From contig NZ_CP067112.1 of the NCBI RefSeq assembly GCF_016615815.1, positions 496,001 to 560,000 on the forward strand: a DNA stretch of 64,000 nt, read 5' to 3'. Of this stretch, positions 56,048 through 63,661 are shown one piece after another; within the stretch, counting starts at the first letter, position 1; every line of letters starts with the position of its first letter. The translations under genes were made by a program, and so were the position numbers. This stretch comes from Luteimonas sp. MC1572 (lineage in GTDB: Bacteria > Pseudomonadota > Gammaproteobacteria > Xanthomonadales > Xanthomonadaceae). Below the pieces are notes generated by a model. That model made no database searches, was not told where the DNA came from, and was given only the letters and a program-made list of their open reading frames with translations.

Positions 56048-58317
56048 GGTCGGCACCGGTGCGCAGTCTTCGCCGCGGCGCGTGCGCCGCACTCCTGGCG
56101 CTGGTCGCCTCGCCGCCGATGGTGGCGGCGGAGTCGCCTTCCGCCGTTGTTGCCCGTGACGTCGAAGCGGCGTGGGTTCGCTTCCTCGCCGAGGGTGACG
56201 CTGCGGTCGTGCATCCCGCGTACGGGGTCCTGTCCGCAGTTGCGTACGACGGTCAGCATGTCGATGCGGAGGCATGCGGCCGCGAAGCGCAGGCATTGGA
56301 CGCCGCGCTCGTGGCGGCGCCGGTCGGCATCGCCTTGCAGCGCGTCGCGCTGCTGTGCGCCGAGGCCGTCGGTGACAGCCAGGCCGCCGATGTGGCCGCC
56401 GACGCTCTCTCGGCGCTTGCGCGCCGGGCCTTCGCGAGTGCGGGCGATGCCGACTGGTCGCCACCGATCCGCATCGTGCGCATCGAGGACGCCTACGCGC
56501 TGTTCCAGACCGCCGGCATGGACGTGCGCCATGCCTATTTCCAGGACCTCGTCCCCGGCCGCCACTTCCCGCTGCGGGTCGCGGCGTGGGATGCAGCCGC
56601 GGGCCGCGAGCGGAATTTCGTCTTCGATTTCATCGACGTCGGCTACCACATCGACCGCGCGGCGGAGCACGCCGGTTTCCCGCTGCTGCGGGTCGAGCTG
56701 GCGGAGGCGTGGATCGAGGCACTGGCACCCGCCGAGGTCGCCGCCCGCGACCATCGGGCATTGCTGCTGGCGTCGCAGGCAGCAGGCGTGGCGGAAAAAC
56801 TTGTGGCGGTGCGTGACGCGGCGGCGGCCGGCGGCATCCAGTCGACCCGCACCTGGATCGTGCTCTGCCTGCAGGCGGACATCCCCGGCTGTGGCGAGGG
56901 CCTGGTCGACGCGATCCTCCCGCATGCCGAAGCCACCCGGTCGCTGTCGATGGTGCACCTGGCCGTGGCCTACGCCGAGGGCCTCGGCATGGAGCCCGAC
57001 CAGGGCGCCGCGGATGCGCTGCTTGCCGCGGCAGATCGTCGTTCGCGCCCAGGTGACGCGCTGGTCGAATACCTCTCGCTGCGTGCGCTCGCACGGGACG
57101 GGGACGTCGCGGAGGCGTCGCGCGCACGCCTCCGCGCGCTCGCGGGCGAAGGACAGCCAGCGGCCGTGCTGGCCTTCCTGGCCGACGGGCCCGCGATCGA
57201 AACGTGGCCCGCAGGGCTTGCCGAGCGGCTTGCCGCCTCGTCCTTCAAGAGCTCCGGCAGCGCTGCGCGCCTGCTGGCGCAGCATCATCGCCAGGCCAGC
57301 AGGGCAAGCGACGCGGACGCGTGGCTCGAGCGGGCTGCGGCGCTCGGGGATGCGCAGGCGCAGTCCGAACTGGGCTTTGCACTGGTTGACGAGGTGCCGC
57401 TGGACGACGCGCGGCAGGCGCGCGCCGAGGCCCTGCTGCGCGAAGCGGCGCACGGTGGCGACATCGGCGGCGCGCGCTACAGCGCGATGGTGTCCGCCCG
57501 GCAGGGGCGGGTGCGCGAGGCCGAGACCTGGTTGCTGCCGGCCATGCGCCGCGGTTCCGCCCCGGCTGCGCTGGACCTGGCGCGGATGGTGCTGACGCAG
57601 CCGGAGCCGGTGACCCGGATCACCATCGCGGCCACCCTCGACATGCTCCGCGAGCTTGCCAGCGAAGCAGGTGGTCTGGCCGAGGCGCGCCAGATGCTCG
57701 CGGAGGTGCTCATCGACGGCATCGGCACCGACAAGGCGCCGGCCGAGGCCGAGGCGCTCCTGCTCGTGGACGCCGAGACGGGCGACGTGACGTCGATGGC
57801 CTACCTCGGCAGTGGCTACCTGCGCGGCGTGTTCGGTACGCGCGACGTGGCGGCCGGTCGCGCGTGGATGGAGCGCGCGGTCGCCACCGGTGACCCGGAC
57901 GCGTACGCGGAGTTCGGCAGCGGTCTGTACTACGGCGGCGAAACCGCCGCCGAACGCGCGGAAGGGATCGCGTGGTGGACGAAGGGGCTGGAGGCCGGCA
58001 ACGACATGGCCGCCAACAACCTGGCCTGGGCGTTCTGCACGTCGCGCCACGCGGACGTGCAGGATGCCCGGCGCGGACTCGAGGTCGCGCGCGCACTGGA
58101 GGCGCGGATTGCCGACGCCCGCCCGGGCCTCGTCGATACCTTCGCCGCGTGCCACGCGGCCGCAGGCGACCACGCGCAGGCCGTCGTGCTCCAGCAGCGC
58201 GCGATCGACGGGCTGCCCAAGCGCGACGACGGGCAGCCCGATGACCGCAGCGGCTACGGCGACAGGCTGGCGCTGTACCGCGCAGGGCGGGCGTATGTCG
58301 AAGTCGAGGATCCCTGA
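56044..58317 (+). CDS. Secreted Sel1/TPR-like repeat protein
   Basis: This 757-residue protein has a signal peptide (cut near VAAE, residue 29). The C-terminal half (about 300-750) contains helical Sel1-like repeats: ADAWLERAAALGDAQAQSEL, GRAWMERAVATGDPDAYAEF, and GIAWWTKGLEAGNDMAANNL. The N-terminal half is not recognised. Sel1 repeats form solenoids for protein-protein contacts. The gene overlaps the DUF3857/transglutaminase gene by ATGA, so the two probably act together in the periplasm, for example as a scaffold plus peptidase-like enzyme (inference). Confidence 0.85.
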   Translation: MRSAPVRSLRRGACAALLALVASPPMVAAESPSAVVARDVEAAWVRFLAEGDAAVVHPAYGVLSAVAYDGQHVDAEACGREAQALDAALVAAPVGIALQRVALLCAEAVGDSQAADVAADALSALARRAFASAGDADWSPPIRIVRIEDAYALFQTAGMDVRHAYFQDLVPGRHFPLRVAAWDAAAGRERNFVFDFIDVGYHIDRAAEHAGFPLLRVELAEAWIEALAPAEVAARDHRALLLASQAAGVAEKLVAVRDAAAAGGIQSTRTWIVLCLQADIPGCGEGLVDAILPHAEATRSLSMVHLAVAYAEGLGMEPDQGAADALLAAADRRSRPGDALVEYLSLRALARDGDVAEASRARLRALAGEGQPAAVLAFLADGPAIETWPAGLAERLAASSFKSSGSAARLLAQHHRQASRASDADAWLERAAALGDAQAQSELGFALVDEVPLDDARQARAEALLREAAHGGDIGGARYSAMVSARQGRVREAETWLLPAMRRGSAPAALDLARMVLTQPEPVTRITIAATLDMLRELASEAGGLAEARQMLAEVLIDGIGTDKAPAEAEALLLVDAETGDVTSMAYLGSGYLRGVFGTRDVAAGRAWMERAVATGDPDAYAEFGSGLYYGGETAAERAEGIAWWTKGLEAGNDMAANNLAWAFCTSRHADVQDARRGLEVARALEARIADARPGLVDTFAACHAAAGDHAQAVVLQQRAIDGLPKRDDGQPDDRSGYGDRLALYRAGRAYVEVEDP

Positions 58318-58345
58318 CGCCGGGCCGGCTGCCGCGCCGCTCGGC

Positions 58346-58351
58346 TAGGAT
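58346..58351 (+). promoter_or_regulatory. Possible -10 box for pyk
   Basis: TAGGAT lies 44 bases before the pyk ATG in a 78-base gap. A ribosome site GAGAGG is at 58385-58390, five bases from the ATG. Confidence 0.3.
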
Positions 58352-58395
58352 GGGCGACGGCACGCGTTCCGTGCCATCCATCCCGAGAGGCCCGC

Positions 58396-59862
58396 ATGTC
58401 CGACCACCGCCGCCGTACCCGCATCCTCGCCACCCTCGGGCCCGCGACCGACGCGCCCGGTGTCCTGGACGCGCTGCTGCAGGCCGGGGTGAACGCGGTG
58501 CGCCTGAATTTCTCGCACGGCGATCCGGCCGACCAGGCCGCGCGTGCGCAGGCGGTGCGCGAGGCCGCGCAGCGTGCCGGCGTCGAGGTCGGCATCCTCG
58601 CCGACCTGCCCGGGCCGAAGATCCGCGTCGAGCGTTTCGCCGAAGGTCGCGTGGCGCTGGTTGCCGGCGCGCGTTTCGACCTGCTGGCCAGCGTGGACGC
58701 GCCCCTCGGCACGCAGCACGAGGTCGGCGTCAGCTACCTCGGCCTGCCCGGCGACCTTGCGCCCGGCGACGTGCTGATGCTCGACGACGGCATGGTGCAG
58801 CTGCGCGTGGAGCGCATCCAGGGTCCGCGCATCGTCACCGTGGTGCTCAACGACAGCGTGCTGTCGGACCGCAAGGGGCTGAACAAGCTGGGCGGCGGCC
58901 TGTCGCTGGGCGCGCTCACCGAGCGCGACCGCGAGCTGATCGCCGTCGCCGCGGGCATCGGCGTGGATTTCATCGCGGTGTCGTTCTGCCGCAACGCCGC
59001 CGACATGGACGAGGCGCGTGCGATCGCGCGCGCGCACGGCTCGGATGCGGCGATGGTGTCGAAGGTGGAGCGCGCCGAGGCGATCGAGAACCTCGGCGAA
59101 GTGATCGATGCCAGCGACGTGGTGATGGTGGCGCGCGGCGACCTGGGCGTGGAGATCGGCGACGCCGAGCTGCCGGGCCTGCAGAAGAAGATCATCCGCG
59201 AGTCGCTGGCGCGCGGAAAAGTCGTGATCACCGCCACGCAGATGCTGCAGTCGATGGTCGACAGCCCGATGCCGACGCGCGCGGAAGTGCTCGACGTCGC
59301 CAACGCGGTGATCGACGGCACCGACGCGGTGATGCTGTCGGCCGAGACCGCGGCCGGCAGTTTCCCGGTGCGTGCGGTGGAAGCGATGGCGCGGATCTGC
59401 GTGGGCGCCGAGCGCCAGTTCGCGCACGACACCGACTTCGAGGCGGCGCAGCGCAACCTCGAACGCGCCGACCAGGCGATCGCGATGGCGGCGATGTTCC
59501 TGTCCGAGCACATCGGCGTGCGCGCGATCGTGGCGATGACCGAATCCGGCGGTACCGCGCGCTACCTGTCGCGCTACCGCTCCGGTGCGCCGATCTACGC
59601 GTTCTCGCGCCACGATGGCGCGCGCCGGCGCATGACCCTGATGCGCGACGTGTTCCCGATGGGCTACGACAGCCGCGGCCAGACCGCGCTCGAAGCCGGC
59701 CGCGGCAGCGTGCGCGCGCTGGTCGAGGCCGGCCTGCTGTCGGTGGGCGAGCGCGTGGTGTTCACCAGCGGCCAGCACATGGAGACGCACGGCGCCACCA
59801 ACACCCTGCGCCTGCTGAAGGTCGGCGAGCAGGGCCACGCCGAGGGCCTGGGCGAGCTCTGA
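58396..59862 (+). CDS. pyk: Pyruvate kinase
   Basis: This 488-residue enzyme makes pyruvate and ATP from phosphoenolpyruvate. Conserved parts are RRTRILATLGPATDAPGVLD (start), VNAVRLNFSHGDP, the Mg/PEP region SKVERAEAIENL, MVARGDLGVEIG, ITATQMLQSMVDSPMPTRAE and DGTDAVMLSAETAAG. The C-terminal regulatory domain starts near 350. The ATG at 58396 has a good ribosome site. It lies in the pgk-pyk-aldolase stretch; 73 bases separate it from the aldolase gene. Confidence 0.98.
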   Translation: MSDHRRRTRILATLGPATDAPGVLDALLQAGVNAVRLNFSHGDPADQAARAQAVREAAQRAGVEVGILADLPGPKIRVERFAEGRVALVAGARFDLLASVDAPLGTQHEVGVSYLGLPGDLAPGDVLMLDDGMVQLRVERIQGPRIVTVVLNDSVLSDRKGLNKLGGGLSLGALTERDRELIAVAAGIGVDFIAVSFCRNAADMDEARAIARAHGSDAAMVSKVERAEAIENLGEVIDASDVVMVARGDLGVEIGDAELPGLQKKIIRESLARGKVVITATQMLQSMVDSPMPTRAEVLDVANAVIDGTDAVMLSAETAAGSFPVRAVEAMARICVGAERQFAHDTDFEAAQRNLERADQAIAMAAMFLSEHIGVRAIVAMTESGGTARYLSRYRSGAPIYAFSRHDGARRRMTLMRDVFPMGYDSRGQTALEAGRGSVRALVEAGLLSVGERVVFTSGQHMETHGATNTLRLLKVGEQGHAEGLGEL

Positions 59863-59897
59863 GGCCGCGCGCGGCGGCCCCGCGGGTGGCGAACGGC

Positions 59898-59903
59898 TAT
59901 AAT
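59898..59903 (+). promoter_or_regulatory. Consensus -10 box for the aldolase gene
   Basis: A perfect TATAAT sits 32 bases before the ATG at 59936 in the 73-base gap after pyk. The -35 is not recognisable, as often seen in GC-rich xanthomonads. Confidence 0.55.
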
Positions 59904-59935
59904 CGCCGGCCCTTCCCGTGCAGGACGCCAACACC

Positions 59936-60946
59936 ATGAGCATCGAACAGCTTGCCGAAACCGCCCTCGCCATGGTCGCCCCCGGCAAGGGCATCATCGC
60001 GATCGACGAATCCACCGCCACCATCGCCAAGCGTTTCGCCGGCGTGGGCATCGAGAACACCGAAGAGAACCGCCGCGCCTACCGCGAGCTGCTGCTCACC
60101 ACGCCGCGCCTGTCCGAGCACATCAGCGGCGCGATCCTGTTCGACGAGACCATCCGCCAGTCGACCAAGAGCGGCGTGCCGTTCGCGAAGTACATGTCCG
60201 ACAACGGCATGATCCCGGGCATCAAGGTCGACAAGGGCACCCACGCGCTGGCCGGTTTCCCGGGCGAAGTGGTCACCGAGGGCCTCGACGGCCTGCGCGC
60301 GCGCCTCGAGGAGTACTACAAGCTCGGCGCGCGCTTCGCCAAGTGGCGCGCGGTGATCAACATCGGCGAGGACGTCCCGTCCGGCACCTGCATCGAGGCC
60401 AACGCCCACGCGCTGGCGCGCTACGCCGCGCTGTGCCAGGAGCAGGGCCTGGTGCCGATGGTCGAGCCGGAAGTGATCATGGACGGCAACCACGACATCG
60501 AGACCTGCTACGAGGTGAGCGAGGTCACGCTGCGCGCGCTGTTCGATGCGCTGTACAACCAGAACGTCGCGCTCGAGGGCACCATCCTCAAGGCGTCGAT
60601 GGTGCTGCCGGGCAAGGATTGCGAAGAGCAGGCGTCGGTCGAGGATGTCGCCGAAGCCACCCTGATGTGCCTGAAGTCGTCGGTGCCGGCCATCCTTCCG
60701 GGCATCGTGTTCCTGTCGGGCGGCCAGAGCGACGAGGACGCCACCGCGCACCTCGACGCGATGAACCGCCTGGGCCCGAACCCGTGGCCGCTGTCGTTCT
60801 CCTACGGCCGCGCGATGCAGTCGGCGGCGCTGCAGCTGTGGTCGAAGGACCTCACCGGCAACTACGCCAGTGCCCAGCAGACGGTATTCGCCCGCGCCCG
60901 CGACAACGGCCTGGCGGCGCTGGGCCAGTGGGGCGACAACGACTGA
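59936..60946 (+). CDS. Class I fructose-bisphosphate aldolase
   Basis: This 336-residue Schiff-base aldolase cleaves fructose 1,6-bisphosphate. It resembles the eukaryotic-type class I enzyme: KGIIAIDESTATIAKRFAGV (about 18-37), LLTTPRLSEHISGAILFDET, PFAKYMSDNGMIPGIKVDKG, KWRAVINI and VEPEVIMDGNHD. The Schiff-base lysine is in EGTILKASMVLPG. The ATG at 59936 is chosen; a GTG at 59918 would add six residues. A TATAAT upstream and a strong terminator downstream suggest a single-gene transcript. Confidence 0.95.
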   Translation: MSIEQLAETALAMVAPGKGIIAIDESTATIAKRFAGVGIENTEENRRAYRELLLTTPRLSEHISGAILFDETIRQSTKSGVPFAKYMSDNGMIPGIKVDKGTHALAGFPGEVVTEGLDGLRARLEEYYKLGARFAKWRAVINIGEDVPSGTCIEANAHALARYAALCQEQGLVPMVEPEVIMDGNHDIETCYEVSEVTLRALFDALYNQNVALEGTILKASMVLPGKDCEEQASVEDVAEATLMCLKSSVPAILPGIVFLSGGQSDEDATAHLDAMNRLGPNPWPLSFSYGRAMQSAALQLWSKDLTGNYASAQQTVFARARDNGLAALGQWGDND

Positions 60947-60965
60947 CGCCGGTCGTCATTCGCTC

Positions 60966-60999
60966 AAAGAAAACGCCGGCTCACGCCGGCGTTTTTCTT
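60966..60999. terminator. Bidirectional rho-independent terminator after the aldolase gene
   Basis: AAACGCCGGC (60971-60980), loop TCAC and GCCGGCGTTT (60985-60994) form a ten-pair stem followed by a T-rich tract. The A-rich flank allows function on the other strand as well. Confidence 0.92.
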
Positions 61000-61214
61000 G
61001 GGCCCTGTGGTGGCCGTGAGGCCGTGGCGGCTCATGTCCCCCGGCATCCGCCTGGCGGCGGATGCCTCCTCCTTGACTTCCCCGCCACGGCCTCCCGGCC
61101 ACTGCGGGGCTGGGTGGCGCTGTGGGCGCCGGAGAGCAAAGGCCAGGCCGAAGCGCACTGCACTGGATCGCGGGGTGTGCCTTTGAGCCACCGCGTACTG
61201 CGGCGTACCGGGTG
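60999..61214 (+). repeat. Dispersed intergenic repeat, copy B (with left two-stem module)
   Basis: It begins immediately at the terminator with an 18-base block (60999-61016) and ends after a 24-base block (61174-61197), both identical to the reverse-strand copy at 52544-52690. Between them lies an inserted two-stem module (61018-61094). This 428-base gap between the aldolase and cysK genes has no credible gene other than a possible 16-codon frame at 61250-61300. Confidence 0.75.
61018..61094 (+). repeat. Left two-stem module of a composite inverted repeat
   Basis: The outer stem is GAGGCCGTGGCGG (61018-61030) with CCGCCACGGCCTC (61082-61094), extendable past one mismatch to 61011-61101. The inner stem is GGCATCCGCC (61043-61052), loop TGGC, GGCGGATGCC (61057-61066). 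Segments between the stems are 12-14 bases and identical to those of the right module read on the other strand. Confidence 0.85.
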
Positions 61215-61297
61215 CCAAGGCCCTTGAGGGCGAAGTCAAGGAGGAGGCGATGGCCGCCAGGCCATCGCCGGGGGACATGAGTCCTCAAGGGCCTTGG
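61215..61297 (-). repeat. Right two-stem module, inverted relative to the left one
   Basis: The outer stem is CCAAGGCCCTTGAGG (61215-61229) with CCTCAAGGGCCTTGG (61283-61297). The inner stem is GGCGATGGCC (61246-61255), loop GCCA on the plus strand, GGCCATCGCC (61260-61269). Its 50-base interior (61232-61281) is the inverse of 61031-61080 with 41 of 50 positions identical; the differences lie in the inner stem and preserve pairing. Confidence 0.85.
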
Positions 61298-61374
61298 TAG
61301 CCGGCACCCATATCAGCGCCGCGCTTTCGCTCGAATCGCGAAAACGCTTCGCGGGATATGTCGAGCAGGAGAGC

Positions 61375-62331
61375 TCAGGGCAGCCCCGCCAGCCACTCGT
61401 CATCCGATCCTTCGCTGACGCCCTCGAACAGAGGCGTGGAGAAGTAGCGCTCGCCGGTGTCGGGCAGCATCGCCAGGATCACGTCGCCGTCGCGCGCGGT
61501 CTTCGCCACCTCGAGCGCCGCGGACACGGTTGCGCCGGCCGAGATGCCGACGAAGATGCCTTCCTCGGCGGCGAGCCGGCGCGCGGTGGCGATGGCATCG
61601 GCGTCGGCGACCGACAGCACCTGGTCGGCGACATCGCGGTTGAGCACCTCGGGCACGAAGTCCGGCGTCCAGCCCTGGATCTTGTGCGGCGAGAATTCCT
61701 TGCCCTGCAGCAGCGCCGCCACTTCCGGCTCGCAAGCGGTGACCTTCACTTCAGGGCGTGCGAGCCGCAGCATCTCGCCGACGCCGGTGAGCGTGCCGCC
61801 GGTGCCCCAGCCGGTGACGAAATGGTCGAGCCGGCGGCCGGCGAAGTCCTGCAGGATCTCGGCCGCGGTGGTGTTGCGGTGCCAGGCGGGGTTTGCCGGG
61901 TTGGTGAACTGGCTGGCAAGGAACCAGCCGTGTTTTTCGGCGAGTTCCCGGGCGCGGCGCACCATGCCGCTGCCGCGCTCGGCGGCCGGCGTGAGAATGA
62001 GCTTGGCGCCATACGCGCGCATCAGCTTGCGGCGCTCGATCGAGAACGAATCCGCCATGGTGGCCACGAACTTGTAGCCACGCGCGGCGCAGACCATCGC
62101 CAGGGCCACGCCGGTGTTGCCCGAGGTCGCTTCGACCACGGTGTCGCCGGGCTTGAGCACGCCGCGCTTCTCGGCGTCCAGGATGATGGCGATCGCCAGC
62201 CGGTCCTTGACCGAGCCGCCGGGATTGAACGATTCGATTTTCGCGTAGATGTCGACGTTGCCAGGCGCGATGCGGTTGAGCCGCACGACCGGAGTGCTGC
62301 CGATGGTGTCGAGGATGCTGTCGTGGATCAT
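61375..62331 (-). CDS. cysK: Cysteine synthase A (O-acetylserine sulfhydrylase)
   Basis: This 318-residue PLP enzyme makes cysteine from O-acetylserine and sulfide. It shows IGSTPVVRLNRIAPG, the PLP lysine in SFNPGGSVKDRLAIAII (about residue 42), the substrate loop TSGNTGVALAMVCAARG (about 69-85), and the phosphate-binding GTGGTLTGVG. The ATG at 62331 starts MIHDSILDTIGSTP; the longer frame to 62463 has no family sequence. There are no CBS domains, unlike the first gene of the window. It converges on the repeat region and is divergent from the RND adaptor gene. Confidence 0.95.
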   Translation of the reverse strand: MIHDSILDTIGSTPVVRLNRIAPGNVDIYAKIESFNPGGSVKDRLAIAIILDAEKRGVLKPGDTVVEATSGNTGVALAMVCAARGYKFVATMADSFSIERRKLMRAYGAKLILTPAAERGSGMVRRARELAEKHGWFLASQFTNPANPAWHRNTTAAEILQDFAGRRLDHFVTGWGTGGTLTGVGEMLRLARPEVKVTACEPEVAALLQGKEFSPHKIQGWTPDFVPEVLNRDVADQVLSVADADAIATARRLAAEEGIFVGISAGATVSAALEVAKTARDGDVILAMLPDTGERYFSTPLFEGVSEGSDDEWLAGLP

Positions 62332-62522
62332 GGCGTCGTCCTGGAGGGGAGGGGACGGGGCCGGCAGCGCTGGCCCGCGATGCAGCCACAGAGTGCGCCC
62401 TAACGCACGGGCGTGCCAGCGGTTGACAGCGACAGCGCGGCCCGCGCGAAAGTCTGATGGCACACGTCCCGGTCATCGGCACCCCGTAGAATCCCGCGAT
62501 TGACCCACCGTCGTGCGTGAAG
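62332..62522. other. Divergent intergenic region between cysK and the RND adaptor gene
   Basis: This stretch should hold both promoters. TAGAAT at 62487-62492 (plus) may be a -10 box for the RND operon; TTGACA at 62423-62428 is too far away to pair with it at normal spacing. No operator palindrome is convincing. Confidence 0.3.
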
Positions 62523-63656
62523 ATGCCCTGTTCCCCGATTTCCAAGCCGTTCCTGCGCTGGCTGCCGGCCGCGCTCGCACTCGCCCTCGCTGCCTGCGGA
62601 GGGCAGGATGCCCCGGCGGCGCGCACCGAGGCCGCCGTCATGGTCACCACGGCGACCGTGGCGATCCGGCCGTTCAACGACCGCATCCGTGCGCTTGCCA
62701 CCGTCAATGCGCGTGAATCGGTGGACGTCACCGCCAAGGTCAGCGAGACGGTCGACCGCGTGCATTTCGAGAGCGGCGATGAAGTGGCCGCCGGTGCGCC
62801 ACTGGCGACGCTGAGCGGGCAACAGCAGGACGCCGCGCTGGCAGCCGCGCGCGCCACCGCCAACGAGGCCGACCGCCTGTACCGCCGCCAGCAGGAACTC
62901 GCCGCGCAGCAGCTCATCGCGCGCGCCTCGCTCGATACCCAGGGCGCCACGCGCGACAGCGCGCGTGCCCAGGTGCGGCAGATCGAAGCCAACCTGCGCG
63001 ACCGCGTGATCCGCGCGCCGTTCGCCGGCGTGCTCGGCATCCGCCGGGTCAGCCCCGGCGCGCTGGTGACGCCCGGTACGGTGATCGCCACGCTGGATGA
63101 CATCGCGCGGGTCCACGTCGACTTCCCGGTGCCCGAGGCGCAGCTTGGGCACGTGGCGGCAGGACAGCGCGTCACCGGCACCAGCAGCGCATGGCCTGGC
63201 CGCGCGTTCGAAGGTGCGGTGAGCATCGTCGATTCGCGCGTCGACGCGGCGACGCGCGCCGTCACCGTGCGCGCCGACTTCGCCAATGCCGAACGCCTGC
63301 TGCGCCCCGGCATGCTGCTGCAGGTGGAGCTGGAGCGACCGTCGCGCGATGCACTGCTGGTCCCCGAGATCGCCATCGTCCAGGTGGGTCGCGACTCGTT
63401 CGTGTATCGGGTGAAGGCGGATGACACCGTCGAGCAGGTCATCGTCGGGATCGGCGCGCGCGACGCCGGCTACGCCGAAGTCACCAGCGGGCTGGCCGCC
63501 GGCGACCGCATCGTCGTCGACGGCACCGGCAAGCTGCGCCCCGGGCTCGCCGTCCGCGAGGCGGCGCCGGCGTCCGCCACGCCGGCACGCGCCGCCGAGC
63601 CCGCTGGATCCACGGAAGCCGGCGATCCCGCCGCCGCGGCACCGGCCGGGACCTAA
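62523..63656 (+). CDS. RND efflux periplasmic adaptor lipoprotein (membrane fusion protein)
   Basis: This 377-residue adaptor has a lipoprotein signal with lipobox LAAC (Cys about residue 25). The HlyD/AcrA-like layout is a biotinyl-lipoyl part (ESVDVTAKVSETVDRVHFES, VIRAPFAGVLGIRRVSPGAL), a helical hairpin (about 100-150: AALAAARATANEADRLYRRQ) and a beta-barrel and membrane-proximal part. It ends in a Pro/Ala-rich tail. It should link the pump encoded next to an outer-membrane channel. The start could be GTG 62517, two codons upstream. It is followed by the pump gene after 5 bases. Confidence 0.93.
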   Translation: MPCSPISKPFLRWLPAALALALAACGGQDAPAARTEAAVMVTTATVAIRPFNDRIRALATVNARESVDVTAKVSETVDRVHFESGDEVAAGAPLATLSGQQQDAALAAARATANEADRLYRRQQELAAQQLIARASLDTQGATRDSARAQVRQIEANLRDRVIRAPFAGVLGIRRVSPGALVTPGTVIATLDDIARVHVDFPVPEAQLGHVAAGQRVTGTSSAWPGRAFEGAVSIVDSRVDAATRAVTVRADFANAERLLRPGMLLQVELERPSRDALLVPEIAIVQVGRDSFVYRVKADDTVEQVIVGIGARDAGYAEVTSGLAAGDRIVVDGTGKLRPGLAVREAAPASATPARAAEPAGSTEAGDPAAAAPAGT

Positions 63657-63661
63657 GCGCG

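Noticed and set aside
60964..61278. A 104-codon minus-strand frame through the repeat region
   Set aside because: It reads through the repeat and the terminator and has no good start; it is more simply explained by the repeat.
62423..62492. TTGACA and TAGAAT as one promoter for the RND operon
   Set aside because: The spacing of 58 bases is far too long for a sigma-70 promoter.
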